Shown: positions 7,879 to 17,465, counted from the stretch's first letter. The stretch is DNA of 64,000 nucleotides from JACMRP01 sp047302465 (GCF_047302465.1 NZ_CP178621.1:1426001-1490000); one strand, 5' to 3'. Program-made: numbers and translations. Notes: generated from the sequence alone by a model not told the origin.

Positions 7879-9783
7879 ATGACTCTATCTTTAGTAGAAA
7901 CAACTATGACTGCCTTTGCTTTATTCCTGCTACCCACGCTCGGCGGGTGGCTTTTGACGCATTTTTTTGATTTTAAACCACCCGCAGTAGTTCGTCTTGC
8001 ATTCGCAATCGTTCTTGGTGTGGTGATTGTTTCTTTGACCGCCTATATCTTGGCTTTAGTTTGGGCGCTGTCGACCACATCGATCCTAATTGCGGTTTTG
8101 ATTTCGTTTTTTGGTCCTTTGGCGTTCATTCGTAAATTTAAAACCGGGGACTCTTTCAGTTTTCGTAGTCATCTAGGCGCACTGCTCGGTGGTACTGCGG
8201 TCATGACGTTTCTTGCATTTGTATTTGCTCAAGGTGTTTACGAACAGGATCGTGCGATTGTTACAAAGATGGTCGACAATTATGCGGATTTGGCTTTGCA
8301 TGTTGGGATCATAAACGGTTTTGCTTTTGGTGAAAACTTTCCGGCGGAGCATCCTGCATTAGCGGGAGTTCGTCTGTCTTATCCGTTCATTGTGGATTTT
8401 CATGCGGCGCTATTGGTGAAGCTGGGACTTTCGTTGCAGGCTTCCTTCTTTTTGCAGAATATCTTTATCGCTTTTGCTTTAGTGATTCTTTTTATCTGTT
8501 TTGTACAAAAGCTGACCCAGAATAGAGCCGCGGGTTGGGTGGCTTTGGTTTTATTGTTCTTTAATGGTGGTCTTGGCTGGACGATGCTCTTTCAGGAAAA
8601 TTCAGCGCGGTTTTTGAGTCATGACTATTCCAGTTTTGAAAATCTGTATCGCTTTAACAATAGTTTAATCTATTGGCTTGTACCTATGCGAAGCATGTTG
8701 TTGATCACACCGATGCTTTGTGCAGTTTGGCTTTTATGGCTTGAAGGTATTCGGTACTGGCTTGAACAACCCACCGAAAAGAAAACGCGCCTGTTTGCAG
8801 CAGCGGGAGCGTTCACGGGCCTGATGCCCTTAGTACACGCCCATAGTTATATGGCGATTATGGCCAGTGCCGGATTGTTTGCGCTGATGTACCGTCGCTG
8901 GAAAGAGTGGGTCTTCTTTTTTGTTCCAGCACTAGTGTTAGCAATTCCGCAGATTCTATTAGTCACTACGGGCGGGGGAGTTCAAGCAAGTAAGTTTTTA
9001 GCATTTGAATTTGGGTGGACGAAAGAACATCACGGTTTTATCTGGTATTGGTTCTTAAACACAGGATTTTTTATTCCGCTCTTAGTAGCTGCTCTCATTT
9101 ATTTGCGAAGAACGCAGAAAATTTCTAAAGACGCTGTGATGTTTTATGCGCCGTTTGTATTTTTCTTTGTCGTTCCGAATGTTTTGAAACTTGCTCCATG
9201 GATCTGGGACAACATCAAAATTCTGTATGTTTGGTTTTTAGGATCACTTCCTTTTGTGGCAATGCTTTTAGTGGTAGCTTGGCAAAAGGGACGGGCGTGG
9301 CGTTTAGGAGCCGGGGTTCTGTTTGTGACTTTGACTCTTTCAAGCGTCTTGGACTTCGTGCGGCTTTTTACGAAGGCGCCGGATTTGGTGGTGTATTCCA
9401 AAGAAGATCTTCAGTTCGGAGATTTACTCCAGCAAGAAACTGCAACGAAAAGTTTAATCATGTCAGCACCGGTGCATAACTCGCATGTCTTACTTGCGGG
9501 CCGACGTTTGTATGCAGGATATCCCGGAGTGTTATGGACCCATGGTCTTAGCATCGATGGTATCGAGGACGAAATCATGGCCGTCTACCAGGGTGGTCCC
9601 AAGGCCGAAGACATCCTTAGAAACCGCAAAATCGAGTATCTGCTGGTGACTCCGAAAGAGATCACGTGGGCCAAGGACCGCGGATTTTCTATCAACACAG
9701 ATTTTCTGAGTCGTTTTCCCTATCAGGAGTTCAAAGATTCGGTCTATGGCTGGGACTATAGGCTCTACAAAATCCAAAACTAA
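7879..9783 (+). CDS. Polytopic membrane protein, GT-C glycosyltransferase-like
   Basis: 634 residues with about a dozen hydrophobic segments. A large first extracytoplasmic loop (about residues 125-180) carries acidic and aromatic residues such as DNYADLALHVG, and there is a soluble C-terminal domain of ~110 residues. This is the layout of GT-C enzymes that move sugars from polyprenyl-phosphate donors. The first loop with Asp-Asn/Asp and a His resembles their catalytic region, but no exact family signature is visible, so function is tentative. AAGG lies five bases before the ATG. It precedes the CapA-like gene. Confidence 0.55.
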   Translation: MTLSLVETTMTAFALFLLPTLGGWLLTHFFDFKPPAVVRLAFAIVLGVVIVSLTAYILALVWALSTTSILIAVLISFFGPLAFIRKFKTGDSFSFRSHLGALLGGTAVMTFLAFVFAQGVYEQDRAIVTKMVDNYADLALHVGIINGFAFGENFPAEHPALAGVRLSYPFIVDFHAALLVKLGLSLQASFFLQNIFIAFALVILFICFVQKLTQNRAAGWVALVLLFFNGGLGWTMLFQENSARFLSHDYSSFENLYRFNNSLIYWLVPMRSMLLITPMLCAVWLLWLEGIRYWLEQPTEKKTRLFAAAGAFTGLMPLVHAHSYMAIMASAGLFALMYRRWKEWVFFFVPALVLAIPQILLVTTGGGVQASKFLAFEFGWTKEHHGFIWYWFLNTGFFIPLLVAALIYLRRTQKISKDAVMFYAPFVFFFVVPNVLKLAPWIWDNIKILYVWFLGSLPFVAMLLVVAWQKGRAWRLGAGVLFVTLTLSSVLDFVRLFTKAPDLVVYSKEDLQFGDLLQQETATKSLIMSAPVHNSHVLLAGRRLYAGYPGVLWTHGLSIDGIEDEIMAVYQGGPKAEDILRNRKIEYLLVTPKEITWAKDRGFSINTDFLSRFPYQEFKDSVYGWDYRLYKIQN

Positions 9784-9927
9784 TCCCATGTGAATTGTTT
9801 CCAATACGGGCGTTTTTTGTCACCTTGCAAGCTTGTAGACACAAAGACTCGTTTAAATGCATTAGGAAGCCCCTTTCTCTTGGAGTGCATTTTGCTAAAC
9901 CAGCAGCAGCACGTAATAGGAGCATTT

Positions 9928-11085
9928 ATGACGAAACCTGTATTAACCCTTCTAATGGGATTGGGCCTTTCTTGGAACGCCTTTGCTGGCGCACCTAAGC
10001 TTGAATTTTTAAACCAATGTACATCTGGAAGAGAAGTCACGATCTCTGGGGTTGGCGACATCTTATTACATGGCCCTTTGCAGGCGCAGTCTTTTAAGGA
10101 CCAAAATACATTCCGATCATTATGGCCAGATATGATTCCTGTATTTGATAAGTTTGATATCAGCTACGCGAATTTCGAAGGACCTTCTGCTGAAAACATT
10201 TCGACGTCTGGGCGAGTTGTTGGCAAAGAAGGGGACTTCTACTTTAACAAAGAAGCTTATACCGGTTATCCGATGTTTAACTATCACCCGCGTTTGGTGT
10301 GGGACATCGTGAACTCTGGAATCGACATCGTTTCGACAGCAAATAATCATGCTTTGGATCGTCGCTCTAAAGGAGCTGACATGACGACCGAAGCGATGAG
10401 AAAATATAACCTGCCATACACAGGTACTCGTCCTAAAGGTGCTACCAACCACGGCTGGCACGCAGTACTCGAAAAGAACGGACTTAAGATTGCGTTCTTA
10501 GCTTGTACATTCTCAACCAATGGTTTGCCTGACAATGATCAGCAGGTTCTTGGTTGCTACGAAGACAGCAAATACATCTACAACTATGTTCGTGCACTTT
10601 CTCAAGATCCGCAGATTGATGCGGTGATTGTGACGCCTCACTGGGGTGTTGAGTATAACTTTTCTCCGGAAAAACGTGAAGTGACTTTTGGTCGTAACTT
10701 GATCGATTCAGGTGCAACGGCAGTTTTGGGTACACATCCTCATGTGATTCAACCTTGGGAAAAATACACCAGCCAAGTTACTGGCGAAGAGGGCTTGATC
10801 GTTTATTCAACTGGTAACTTTGTAAACGGAAACTTTGGCCGTGTTGCTACTCAAGTTGGAACAATGATCGGCTTAAAGCTTGTCCAAGGCAGTGGTTCTA
10901 ACAAACTTAAAATTAAGTCGGCGAAGTACTTACCACTTGTAATGAAACGCTACCCATATCGCATTGAGCCTATCGAAAATGATTCGCAAGTGGATGGCAA
11001 GTTCTCAGAAATCTGGAAAAAGCTCTACCCAGTTGAAAATCGCATTACGAGCTTGCAACAACCATTTGGCGATGAGTGTAACTAG
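9928..11085 (+). CDS. CapA-like metallophosphoesterase-fold protein
   Basis: 385 residues from ATG 9928, with GGAG nine bases upstream and a clear signal peptide (PVLTLLMGLGLSWNAFA). Motifs of the PGA_cap/CapA family run in order: SGVGDILLHG, ANFEGP, TANNHALDR, VTPHWGVEY, LGTHPHVIQPWE and YSTGNFV. CapA proteins are linked to poly-gamma-glutamate capsule export or anchoring and have a calcineurin-like metal site. No capB or capC is nearby, so this is a stand-alone exported member of unknown substrate. An in-frame GTG at 9790 adds 46 residues with no export signal and was rejected. Confidence 0.85.
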   Translation: MTKPVLTLLMGLGLSWNAFAGAPKLEFLNQCTSGREVTISGVGDILLHGPLQAQSFKDQNTFRSLWPDMIPVFDKFDISYANFEGPSAENISTSGRVVGKEGDFYFNKEAYTGYPMFNYHPRLVWDIVNSGIDIVSTANNHALDRRSKGADMTTEAMRKYNLPYTGTRPKGATNHGWHAVLEKNGLKIAFLACTFSTNGLPDNDQQVLGCYEDSKYIYNYVRALSQDPQIDAVIVTPHWGVEYNFSPEKREVTFGRNLIDSGATAVLGTHPHVIQPWEKYTSQVTGEEGLIVYSTGNFVNGNFGRVATQVGTMIGLKLVQGSGSNKLKIKSAKYLPLVMKRYPYRIEPIENDSQVDGKFSEIWKKLYPVENRITSLQQPFGDECN

Positions 11086-11122
11086 ATCTTAACTTTGTAA
11101 AAGCGCTCAGTGTTAGATCTAG
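11082..11122. repeat. Long inverted repeat starting at the capA-like stop codon
   Basis: CTAGATCTTAAC (11082-11093) and GTTAGATCTAG (11112-11122) are complementary apart from one bulged T. They could form an ~11-bp stem with an 18-base loop. No T-run follows. It could be an RNA-stabilising structure or a protein-binding site. Confidence 0.5.
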
Positions 11123-11179
11123 GTATTATCACTTTACAGGCCTAGGGTATTTGGTAGAGGCTTCCGTTCGGAGGCCTCT

Positions 11180-12280
11180 ATGCAAAAAGCATTATTAGTA
11201 TTAGCAGCTATTGTCTTGATGACAGCGTGCTCTCAATTCAAAGAAGAAAAAACCCCAGAACAACTCGATAAAGATAGCATCACGTCAGCACCTTGGTGCG
11301 TGGTGGATAAGGTTGCACCTCAAGAGTACGTCATGACTCGGCTTACATTTTCAGAAAGCCAAGTTCACTGGTCATATATTCGACTCAATAAAGATATTGC
11401 ACCTGTTATCTATAAAAGAAGTGAAGCTTCTTTGTGGCAATATAAGGGAAGCCCTTACGCACGGCATGGTGTAGAAATCCTTCGCGAAGCGACTCAAATC
11501 GTGGGTCATAAAGAATACAAAGAGCAAGAGCGTATTTTTAACGACGTCATAAAAAATAATAAATTTATACGTCAAAACAAAGCGGTTTTTGAGCCGGCAA
11601 TCTCTTTGGTTGTGAGGACTAACGGGCTCTTGGAAAGCGTTGAGCAAGCATTTTACCCTTGTGCGATGTACTCTCAAAGTTTGAGCTCTGAAATACCCGC
11701 GCGCTCATATATCGAATTCCAAATCTATTTGGCGCAAGAGCTTCGTTCGTATAACAGAGAACACTTCTTAATGATGGAAAAGCAAATGGCACTTCAGTTT
11801 CCTGTGAAGGAAATTCCAATGAATCCTGCCGAGCATGATAAGACACAGTGGTGTTCTTGGTTTGGCATGGAGCGAGGACGGCTATTTTTAAAGACGATTA
11901 CGCTGGGGCAGAACAAGTATATTACAAATTCGCACACTGATTTAAGCATTTTTGAAGAGGATGGGAAAGACGTCTCTTATGATCAGTTGAAGACTTACGC
12001 CGAGGGGTCGCAATCTTACGACATTTCATATAAATCAGCAGGTATTACTGGAAAGCACGAGCGATGGGGAGACGGAAGTTATCTTTATACTCTTGTTGAA
12101 GATGCAAATGGGTCCAAAGCTTTGGTAGAGCGCTTTGTGAAAAACCCAGAAAGCAGCTCGATGATTTTTGCTGACATATATTTTGATTGTAATAACACAG
12201 TACCTCTTAAACACAGTCCTTCTTTTAAAAAGTACCTGAAAACAATATTAGAGCTGCAGCTAGAGCAGCTAGCAAAGTAG
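11180..12280 (+). CDS. Lipoprotein of unknown function
   Basis: 366 residues. The N-terminus ends in the lipobox LMTAC with Cys17 as the likely lipidation site. The mature protein is soluble, with no domain I recognise; Cys pairs and SAPWCVVDK / TQWCSWFGM suggest two related halves. The ribosome binding site CGGAGG is clear. It stands alone between the CapA-like gene and a small Cys-rich protein gene. Confidence 0.75.
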   Translation: MQKALLVLAAIVLMTACSQFKEEKTPEQLDKDSITSAPWCVVDKVAPQEYVMTRLTFSESQVHWSYIRLNKDIAPVIYKRSEASLWQYKGSPYARHGVEILREATQIVGHKEYKEQERIFNDVIKNNKFIRQNKAVFEPAISLVVRTNGLLESVEQAFYPCAMYSQSLSSEIPARSYIEFQIYLAQELRSYNREHFLMMEKQMALQFPVKEIPMNPAEHDKTQWCSWFGMERGRLFLKTITLGQNKYITNSHTDLSIFEEDGKDVSYDQLKTYAEGSQSYDISYKSAGITGKHERWGDGSYLYTLVEDANGSKALVERFVKNPESSSMIFADIYFDCNNTVPLKHSPSFKKYLKTILELQLEQLAK

Positions 12281-12361
12281 AAATCTCGCAAATTATAAAA
12301 AGCGACCTAAAGAGATGGCTTTTTAAATGCACCTAAGATCTACTAGGTCTAAGGGGACGAT

Positions 12362-12622
12362 ATGAAGCCATTTTTATTTTTGATCCTGATTTGGGGTTTT
12401 TCTAATCAATCTTTAGCAGGTAGTGCCGCTGACTGCGTGGGCGAAGCCAAGAACTTGCTTCCCTCTATTACTGACAAACAATTGGCAGAACTCTGTCGAG
12501 GTGCCAAAGACAATGCTCCAGCGAAGTGTGTGTACGACATGAAGGCAAAAATGCCCACTGCAAGCTTGGAGTACAGTATCGGAATTTGCAAACCCGTTAT
12601 TTGCTCGTGCGAAAGTAAGTAG
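12362..12622 (+). CDS. Small exported Cys-rich protein
   Basis: 86 residues with a signal peptide ending near LA-GSA and six Cys in the ~65-residue mature part, ending CKPVICSCESK. This suggests a small disulfide-stabilised periplasmic or secreted protein. The family is unknown. GGGGA lies upstream of the ATG. The next gene starts three bases after its stop, so the two are likely co-transcribed. Confidence 0.65.
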   Translation: MKPFLFLILIWGFSNQSLAGSAADCVGEAKNLLPSITDKQLAELCRGAKDNAPAKCVYDMKAKMPTASLEYSIGICKPVICSCESK

Positions 12623-12625
12623 GAT

Positions 12626-12991
12626 ATGAACTGGAGGCTTAGAAATCTCAAGGTTCTTATCCCGCTCTTTGTTGCAAGTATCTTGGGAGCTGTCTCTGCA
12701 TTCTTGATATTTGCAGTGGCTTTTAATAGTGCTTCTTGGGAAGCAGTCGTTGGTTACATGGCCGTTCTTGCAATAGGCTCGGGGGCTGTCGGGTATTTTA
12801 GTATTAATTGGCGCATGATGCTCTGGGTATTTTTTATTCCGCATCTACTTTTGTTAGCGGTCCTAATAAAGGGAATTTTTGAAACTGGAAAGTTGTTTCC
12901 AAATATGGCCTTAGTGGCGCTTATTACTTTTGGGGTTTGGTTGCCGGCTTTTTGTTCTTCTAGAATAAGAAATAGCTTACCAAAAAAATAG
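12626..12991 (+). CDS. Small four-helix membrane protein
   Basis: 121 residues, nearly all hydrophobic, with four predicted transmembrane helices (about residues 9-30, 38-57, 64-82 and 90-108) and positively charged ends. No family is recognised. It is probably translated with the small Cys-rich gene just upstream. Confidence 0.6.
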   Translation: MNWRLRNLKVLIPLFVASILGAVSAFLIFAVAFNSASWEAVVGYMAVLAIGSGAVGYFSINWRMMLWVFFIPHLLLLAVLIKGIFETGKLFPNMALVALITFGVWLPAFCSSRIRNSLPKK

Positions 12992-13022
12992 ATAATTGCG
13001 GAGTAGGGAAGCGGGACAGTTC

Positions 13023-13472
13023 TTAACGAGAGCCTGGAGCGCCTTGTGCTGCGGGCTTAGAAGAACTAGAAGAGGATGAGCTCGGTGCTGTCGTGTTATC
13101 ACCGAGTCGACGTATAAACATTCGAGCCTCATAGAATTCGCCTGAAGTCCAAGCGCGACCTCTGCGTTTAGAGTCCGTATCATGTTCTTCTTCTTCAGCA
13201 GGCTTTTTTGTCGTTTCTTTTGCGTTAGCACTGAGTTCTTTCATAAACTGAGTCATCTCATGCAACTCGCTGCGGGTGAAGCCTACCGACTCTTGCTCTG
13301 GCTCCTCTTGGGGAGGAACTCTTTTTTGTTGGGCTTGGGTATTTTTATTCATTTCTTGCAAAAACTTAAGACCTTCGAGGTAGGATCTATCACCTTTAAC
13401 TTCGGTGATCTCCTGAGCTGACGCTAGAAGAGAGCTAAAGCTGAGGGTCATTAAAATTATAAGCTGTTTCAT
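13023..13472 (-). CDS. Exported protein with Ser-rich C-terminus
   Basis: 149 residues from ATG 13472, chosen because it begins the signal peptide KQLIILMTLSFSSLLASA and has AGGAAGAG upstream. An in-frame ATG at 13574 would add 34 residues and was rejected. The mature part is very charged (Glu, Lys, Arg), with two related segments (GFTRSELHEMTQFMKEL and WTSGEFYEARMFIRRLG) and an eight-Ser run followed by a Pro/Ala/Gly tail. It is likely disordered in part; function unknown. Confidence 0.55.
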   Translation of the reverse strand: MKQLIILMTLSFSSLLASAQEITEVKGDRSYLEGLKFLQEMNKNTQAQQKRVPPQEEPEQESVGFTRSELHEMTQFMKELSANAKETTKKPAEEEEHDTDSKRRGRAWTSGEFYEARMFIRRLGDNTTAPSSSSSSSSKPAAQGAPGSR

Positions 13473-13791
13473 AAATCTCTTCCTAGGTGTTCTTGCAAAA
13501 CAAAAGAAATCATCAAGGATTTCAACTGCAGAACGCGTACCAAGATAGGCATCATTGTGCTGAGGCTGAGACACAAAAATGACAAACTGAGCGTCTAGAT
13601 GTTAGCGCGATGTACAGAGTTATATAGTCATCTCAAAATGAGATTTTGCCATAATTGGTGAGCGGTAAGGCTTGCGTTAGAGGACTTCTACAAGGTCCTT
13701 CGACTTGCGAGTAACTGTCCCAGCGCCTTATTGATTGACGACTCTTCGCGTTCTAGGATGAAATGCAGAAAATTCAACAGGAGATTTCGAA

Positions 13792-14391
13792 GTGAAAAAG
13801 TCTTTCGTTTTAGCTGTGATTTTATTTGTCGCCGCCTGCGCATCGAGCGAGAAGCAGGCCGACACTGCCCAGAGTGTAGAAGTGAAAACAGACACAGTTG
13901 CGCAAACGACGCCTGCGACTCCAGTTGCGGAAGAGAAAGCCAAAGAAGAAACTCAAAAAGTTGCTACACCTGCTAAAAATTCTGAATGGAAAGGTGATTG
14001 TCGGAAGGTTGTTAACGAAGGCGGAAAAGAAGTAAAAAATTCGCCTTATAAGCGTTTGCAAAGCTCTTATGCATTTGACGGCACCAAAGTTACTTGGTTT
14101 GTAAAGTCATTTGCTGACACAAAATGCCAATCATTGTTCGGCGGGAATAGCTCTACTTTTAAGTGCGATGCGAATCCCTTAAAGAAAGCTGCGACCTGCA
14201 AGCAGGTTTCAGTAGCGTCTTGGGAAAACAACGCTTGGAAAGATGGAAAAATGGTCGATCACGCTGGTTATCCGAATGAGCTTACAATCGTGTACCAAGT
14301 GCTTCCAAAAAAAGGAAATAAGGTTTCTCTAAACTCGACGAGCACTGAAAGTGGCGAGCTTCAGACAGAAACTCTGACCAAACCTGAATAG
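13792..14391 (+). CDS. Lipoprotein of unknown function
   Basis: 199 residues from a GTG start with AGGAG eight bases upstream. The signal peptide ends in the lipobox FVAAC (Cys16). An Ala/Thr/Val/Glu-rich linker follows to about residue 60, then a compact ~130-residue domain with four Cys (GDCRK, TKCQS, FKCD, TCKQ). It is a periplasm-facing lipoprotein of unknown family. The acetyltransferase gene starts 11 bases after the stop. Confidence 0.7.
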   Translation: MKKSFVLAVILFVAACASSEKQADTAQSVEVKTDTVAQTTPATPVAEEKAKEETQKVATPAKNSEWKGDCRKVVNEGGKEVKNSPYKRLQSSYAFDGTKVTWFVKSFADTKCQSLFGGNSSTFKCDANPLKKAATCKQVSVASWENNAWKDGKMVDHAGYPNELTIVYQVLPKKGNKVSLNSTSTESGELQTETLTKPE

Positions 14392-14402
14392 AGCGTGAGC
14401 TT

Positions 14403-15281
14403 ATGATTATAGAGCAGGCTCAACCAAGCGAATTTGCCGAAATTGAAAAAGTCTTTCAAAACTGCTTTGCTGATGATGTCAGAATGTATCCGATCAAGCG
14501 CGCAAAGCATCTTTTTGTTGCGAAAGACAACGGCCAAATCGTTGGCGCTGGTGGGCTTTTTGTAAACTCCCTTCATGCTAAGATTCCTAAAGCAGCCGTA
14601 GCTGTTGAAGTGGCATATCGTAGAAAAGGCCTTGGTCAAAAAATCCATCAGACGATCCTACAATCCCAGCCCTTGATTCCTCTTGGTGTTGATGGTTGCT
14701 GTTTTGACGACAATACCTCGACGATCGCTTTTCTTAAACACCTTAAGTACAAGCCTTATCTTGATTGCTATATTCCTGTGATAGATACCACCGTAGACTT
14801 TCCTGTTTTCGAAAGACCTCAAAATATTCAGCTGCTCAGTTTTAACAAAGCCGCTTCACGCGGCATCGAGATGAGTTCCATACTGAACTTTTTGGTAGAG
14901 AACTATTTCGAGTCTCATCATTGGAACCCCGTAACTATTCCCAAAGACAGCCCTGATTGGGAAGAGATTGCGTTTTGGGGAATTGATCATGAGCTCAGTC
15001 TTGTGGTTTTGCAAGACGGGGTTCTCGTTGGTGCATCAACGGCGAGCGTGGATGGGGATGTTCTGCAAATTCAGTGGCCTTTTGGTGCAGCAAATGATGT
15101 GAGCGGCGAACTCGCTATTCTTAAAACTCTGATGGGACAGCAATTTAAAATCGCAAGTCAAAGAGGACTTCTGATGTCGACCTTTGAGTGCGATTCTACG
15201 GAAGAGGCCATGTTTCAGATTCCAAAAGCACTCAAGGTCATCGAATCTAAAACGTGGCGGCGCTTTCGATATACGCCATAG
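14403..15281 (+). CDS. GNAT-family N-acetyltransferase
   Basis: 292 residues, cytoplasmic. The N-terminal ~130 residues are a GNAT domain; VEVAYRRKGLGQKIH carries the acetyl-CoA pyrophosphate-binding motif (R/Q-x-x-G-x-G), with GVDGCCFDDN after it. The C-terminal half is a second, more diverged lobe of similar size. The acceptor cannot be predicted. It lies 11 bases after the lipoprotein gene, with no strong ribosome binding site, so translation may be coupled. Confidence 0.8.
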   Translation: MIIEQAQPSEFAEIEKVFQNCFADDVRMYPIKRAKHLFVAKDNGQIVGAGGLFVNSLHAKIPKAAVAVEVAYRRKGLGQKIHQTILQSQPLIPLGVDGCCFDDNTSTIAFLKHLKYKPYLDCYIPVIDTTVDFPVFERPQNIQLLSFNKAASRGIEMSSILNFLVENYFESHHWNPVTIPKDSPDWEEIAFWGIDHELSLVVLQDGVLVGASTASVDGDVLQIQWPFGAANDVSGELAILKTLMGQQFKIASQRGLLMSTFECDSTEEAMFQIPKALKVIESKTWRRFRYTP

Positions 15282-15370
15282 AGCGCATTTACTAAGTAAA
15301 TCAGGCTAATTTGGATTGACGACCTTAGCGAGTCTCCGATGAAATATGTAAATCATCAGGAGATTTCAAA

Positions 15371-15943
15371 ATGAAAAGCATTCTTGTTCTTTCTACTTTG
15401 TTAGCATCAAGTATTTGTATGGCAAGACCTAACATGGTTTGCCTCTATGGCAACTCTGCACAAGGGTGGGAATCTGCCGGCGCCCTTTTTAGTTATATTG
15501 AATATGACGCTCAAAGATACTTTGGAACTGTCGCGATCTCTTTGTACGACTATAATAGCACGAACGCGATTTGTACCAGAGACACCGATGCTATGCACGG
15601 TTCTGGGCATGTGTTTGATCAGGCCCACTACATGATTACGTCGGGCGGAGAAGGCCCAGATCCAGCCACTTGCGAAGTTCCAGCATCATCAACTTATACG
15701 ACCGTAAAAAGACAGAAGGCGATTCTTGCTCCAGGCGAGTCTACTGAAATTTCAATGGCAGACACAAAGGTGATTCATTACCTAATGACAGACGCTGACG
15801 TTCTTGAGCTAGAGAGTATCGAAGAAGCTAAGATGGGGCAGCTATTGAACGAGAAGTGCTTGGCGCTTCTGCCTGGATCTATTAAGTCTCAGAATCCAGA
15901 AAAGCTATTACAACGAGCTAAAGTTCGCTGGAATCTTAAGTAG
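15371..15943 (+). CDS. Exported protein of unknown function
   Basis: 190 residues with a signal peptide (SILVLSTLLASSICMA) and five Cys in the mature part. CAGGAG lies nine bases before the ATG. I recognise no domain. It is a single-gene unit closed by a strong terminator. Confidence 0.65.
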   Translation: MKSILVLSTLLASSICMARPNMVCLYGNSAQGWESAGALFSYIEYDAQRYFGTVAISLYDYNSTNAICTRDTDAMHGSGHVFDQAHYMITSGGEGPDPATCEVPASSTYTTVKRQKAILAPGESTEISMADTKVIHYLMTDADVLELESIEEAKMGQLLNEKCLALLPGSIKSQNPEKLLQRAKVRWNLK

Positions 15944-15969
15944 TACATAGCAAGAAGAGTAAATGAGAT

Positions 15970-15996
15970 AAGCCGCCCTCGACAGGCGGCTTTTTT
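15970..15996 (+). terminator. Rho-independent terminator
   Basis: AAGCCGCC (15970-15977) pairs with GGCGGCTT (15985-15992), loop CTCGACA, followed by a T-run. Confidence 0.85.
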
Positions 15997-16114
15997 AATT
16001 CTAAAATTCCTATCCGCGAAGCTTTGCGTTGAAAAATAGATCCCTTCCTTAATGAACACAGAACCTAAAATCTAGGACCTTGCTTTTGTTGTACTCAATA
16101 GGTATGGAGACGAC

Positions 16115-16558
16115 ATGTTGAAGACTCAATTTAAAGACCGTCTTGAAAGATCTACGAAGCTTTACTTAGATTTGGTGAGCCATGTTCCTGAAGCAGCTCT
16201 TGGAAGTAAGCTCGTCAATCTGCCATCAAATACGATAGGGCAACAACTTTGGTGCGTGGTTGGCGCACGCCATAGTTATATTAAAGCTGCCAAAGCAGGG
16301 GCGTGGGATGGTTTTGAGTGTCCACTGGATTGGGATAAAACGACGGACACAAAAGAGGTACAAGCCGCTTTGCAATCGACCGGCGAAAGTATCTCAGAGT
16401 TTTTGAAGAGAGAGGATTCTCTGTCAGAAGCTCAACTCAAGTTTCTCTTTGATCTGCTTGAGCACGAGGCGCAACATCATGGACAACTGGCTCGTTACCT
16501 ATATGGATTAAAATTAGGTGTTCCCCAGTCTTGGAAAGATCGCTATCATTTTGATTAA
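16115..16558 (+). CDS. DinB-like four-helix-bundle protein
   Basis: 147 residues, cytoplasmic, all helical. It shows the metal-ligand pattern of the DinB/YfiT superfamily: a His in helix 2 (VVGARHSY) and HEAQHHGQLARYLYGL near the C-terminus. The family includes thiol S-transferases and many members of unknown role. GGAG precedes the ATG. It is a single gene. Confidence 0.75.
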   Translation: MLKTQFKDRLERSTKLYLDLVSHVPEAALGSKLVNLPSNTIGQQLWCVVGARHSYIKAAKAGAWDGFECPLDWDKTTDTKEVQAALQSTGESISEFLKREDSLSEAQLKFLFDLLEHEAQHHGQLARYLYGLKLGVPQSWKDRYHFD

Positions 16559-16682
16559 ACACTCGTAAGCGAGCACCCAAGTCCGTTTCTTTCAATATTC
16601 ATAAATTACATAATAAGTGATTTAACATTCATTTTTGTTTTAATGCCCAGTGCGTTATAACTTCTGAAAACGGAGGACGCAT

Positions 16683-16967
16683 ATGGAATCAATCCACTCT
16701 AGACTGAAGAAGTTTCGTCAGCGTGCAGGACTAACAATTCAAGAAGTTTCTAAGGTCACAGGGATTCCTGCTAGTACATATAAAGAATGGGAAAACGGTC
16801 GCCAGATTCGTGGCGAGCCCTATGCGGTATTAGCCGAGACCTATCAAGTTTCTTTACAGGAACTAATTACAGGTCAAAAAAGCAAGTCGTCTTCCTTACT
16901 TGCGAAGTTCGACGGTGTCGAAGCCGAAATTCAAAACATTAAAAAAGACCTGATTGCGCTTTTATAA
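16683..16967 (+). CDS. Small XRE-type HTH regulator
   Basis: 94 residues. Residues 5-60 are a Cro/C1-type helix-turn-helix (RLKKFRQRAGLTIQEVS, then STYKEWENGRQIRG and LAETYQVSLQEL). A short C-terminal helix (VEAEIQNIKKDLIALL) may mediate dimer formation. GGAGG lies seven bases upstream, and a TATAAC -10 is near 16656. It sits ahead of three small exported-protein genes on the same strand and may regulate them. Confidence 0.8.
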   Translation: MESIHSRLKKFRQRAGLTIQEVSKVTGIPASTYKEWENGRQIRGEPYAVLAETYQVSLQELITGQKSKSSSLLAKFDGVEAEIQNIKKDLIALL

Positions 16968-17033
16968 AGCGACAAGAGGCTTATTTCAGACCTTCTACAA
17001 ATCAAGATTTATAACACCTTTATGGAGAATAAT

Positions 17034-17465
17034 ATGAAATCACTTTTAGTCATGACGATGTCCTTTATGTTTGCAAGCTCTGCGATGGCAGAGACCATTA
17101 AATGCAAAAGCGCAGGTGATTGGAATAATAGTTCCAACTACCGTGCCGAGTTTGAAATTAAGTTGGGGAAATTAAATCCACTTTCCGGTTTTCCGACTCT
17201 TGAGTACAGCGCTGAAGTTACTGGTTGGCAAGACGGGGCTCCTGAAAGCTTCGGGTTTCAAAATGCTTCTGCGACGGTAACAGCACAAGAGGTTCTCGTG
17301 AGTGCTCAATTTGAAGATGTAGACGGCTATGCCGCTTCGTTTGATGCCGCGATTGATCGCAAGACAATGACGGGTGCTTTTGCTGCTCTAGACAACTCGG
17401 AAGAGGGCACAGGTCGCGATGCTGATGCTAAAGGCGCTGGCGGAATTGAAATCGTTTGTAAGTAA
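17034..17465 (+). CDS. Small exported protein
   Basis: 143 residues from ATG 17034, preferred over ATG 17022 because GGAG is correctly spaced and the signal peptide (SLLVMTMSFMFASSAMA) starts here. The mature part begins ETIKCKS, ends in IEIVCK with a matching Cys, and is probably a small beta-rich domain. Family unknown. It is the first of three consecutive small exported-protein genes with short gaps. Confidence 0.65.
   Translation: MKSLLVMTMSFMFASSAMAETIKCKSAGDWNNSSNYRAEFEIKLGKLNPLSGFPTLEYSAEVTGWQDGAPESFGFQNASATVTAQEVLVSAQFEDVDGYAASFDAAIDRKTMTGAFAALDNSEEGTGRDADAKGAGGIEIVCK

Noticed and set aside
9790..9927. 46-residue N-terminal extension of the CapA-like protein
   Set aside because: ATG 9928 starts a clean signal peptide with GGAG upstream; the extension would bury it.
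12297..12324. AAAAAGC/GCTTTTT hairpin as terminator of the lipoprotein gene at 11180
   Set aside because: The stem is only seven pairs, mostly A-T, with a 14-base loop; too weak to list.
13066..13090. Short-repeat tract coding for eight Ser in the gene at 13023 as a phase-variation site
   Set aside because: The Ser codons are mixed (AGC, TCA, TCC, TCT, AGT), so the DNA is not a uniform repeat prone to slippage.
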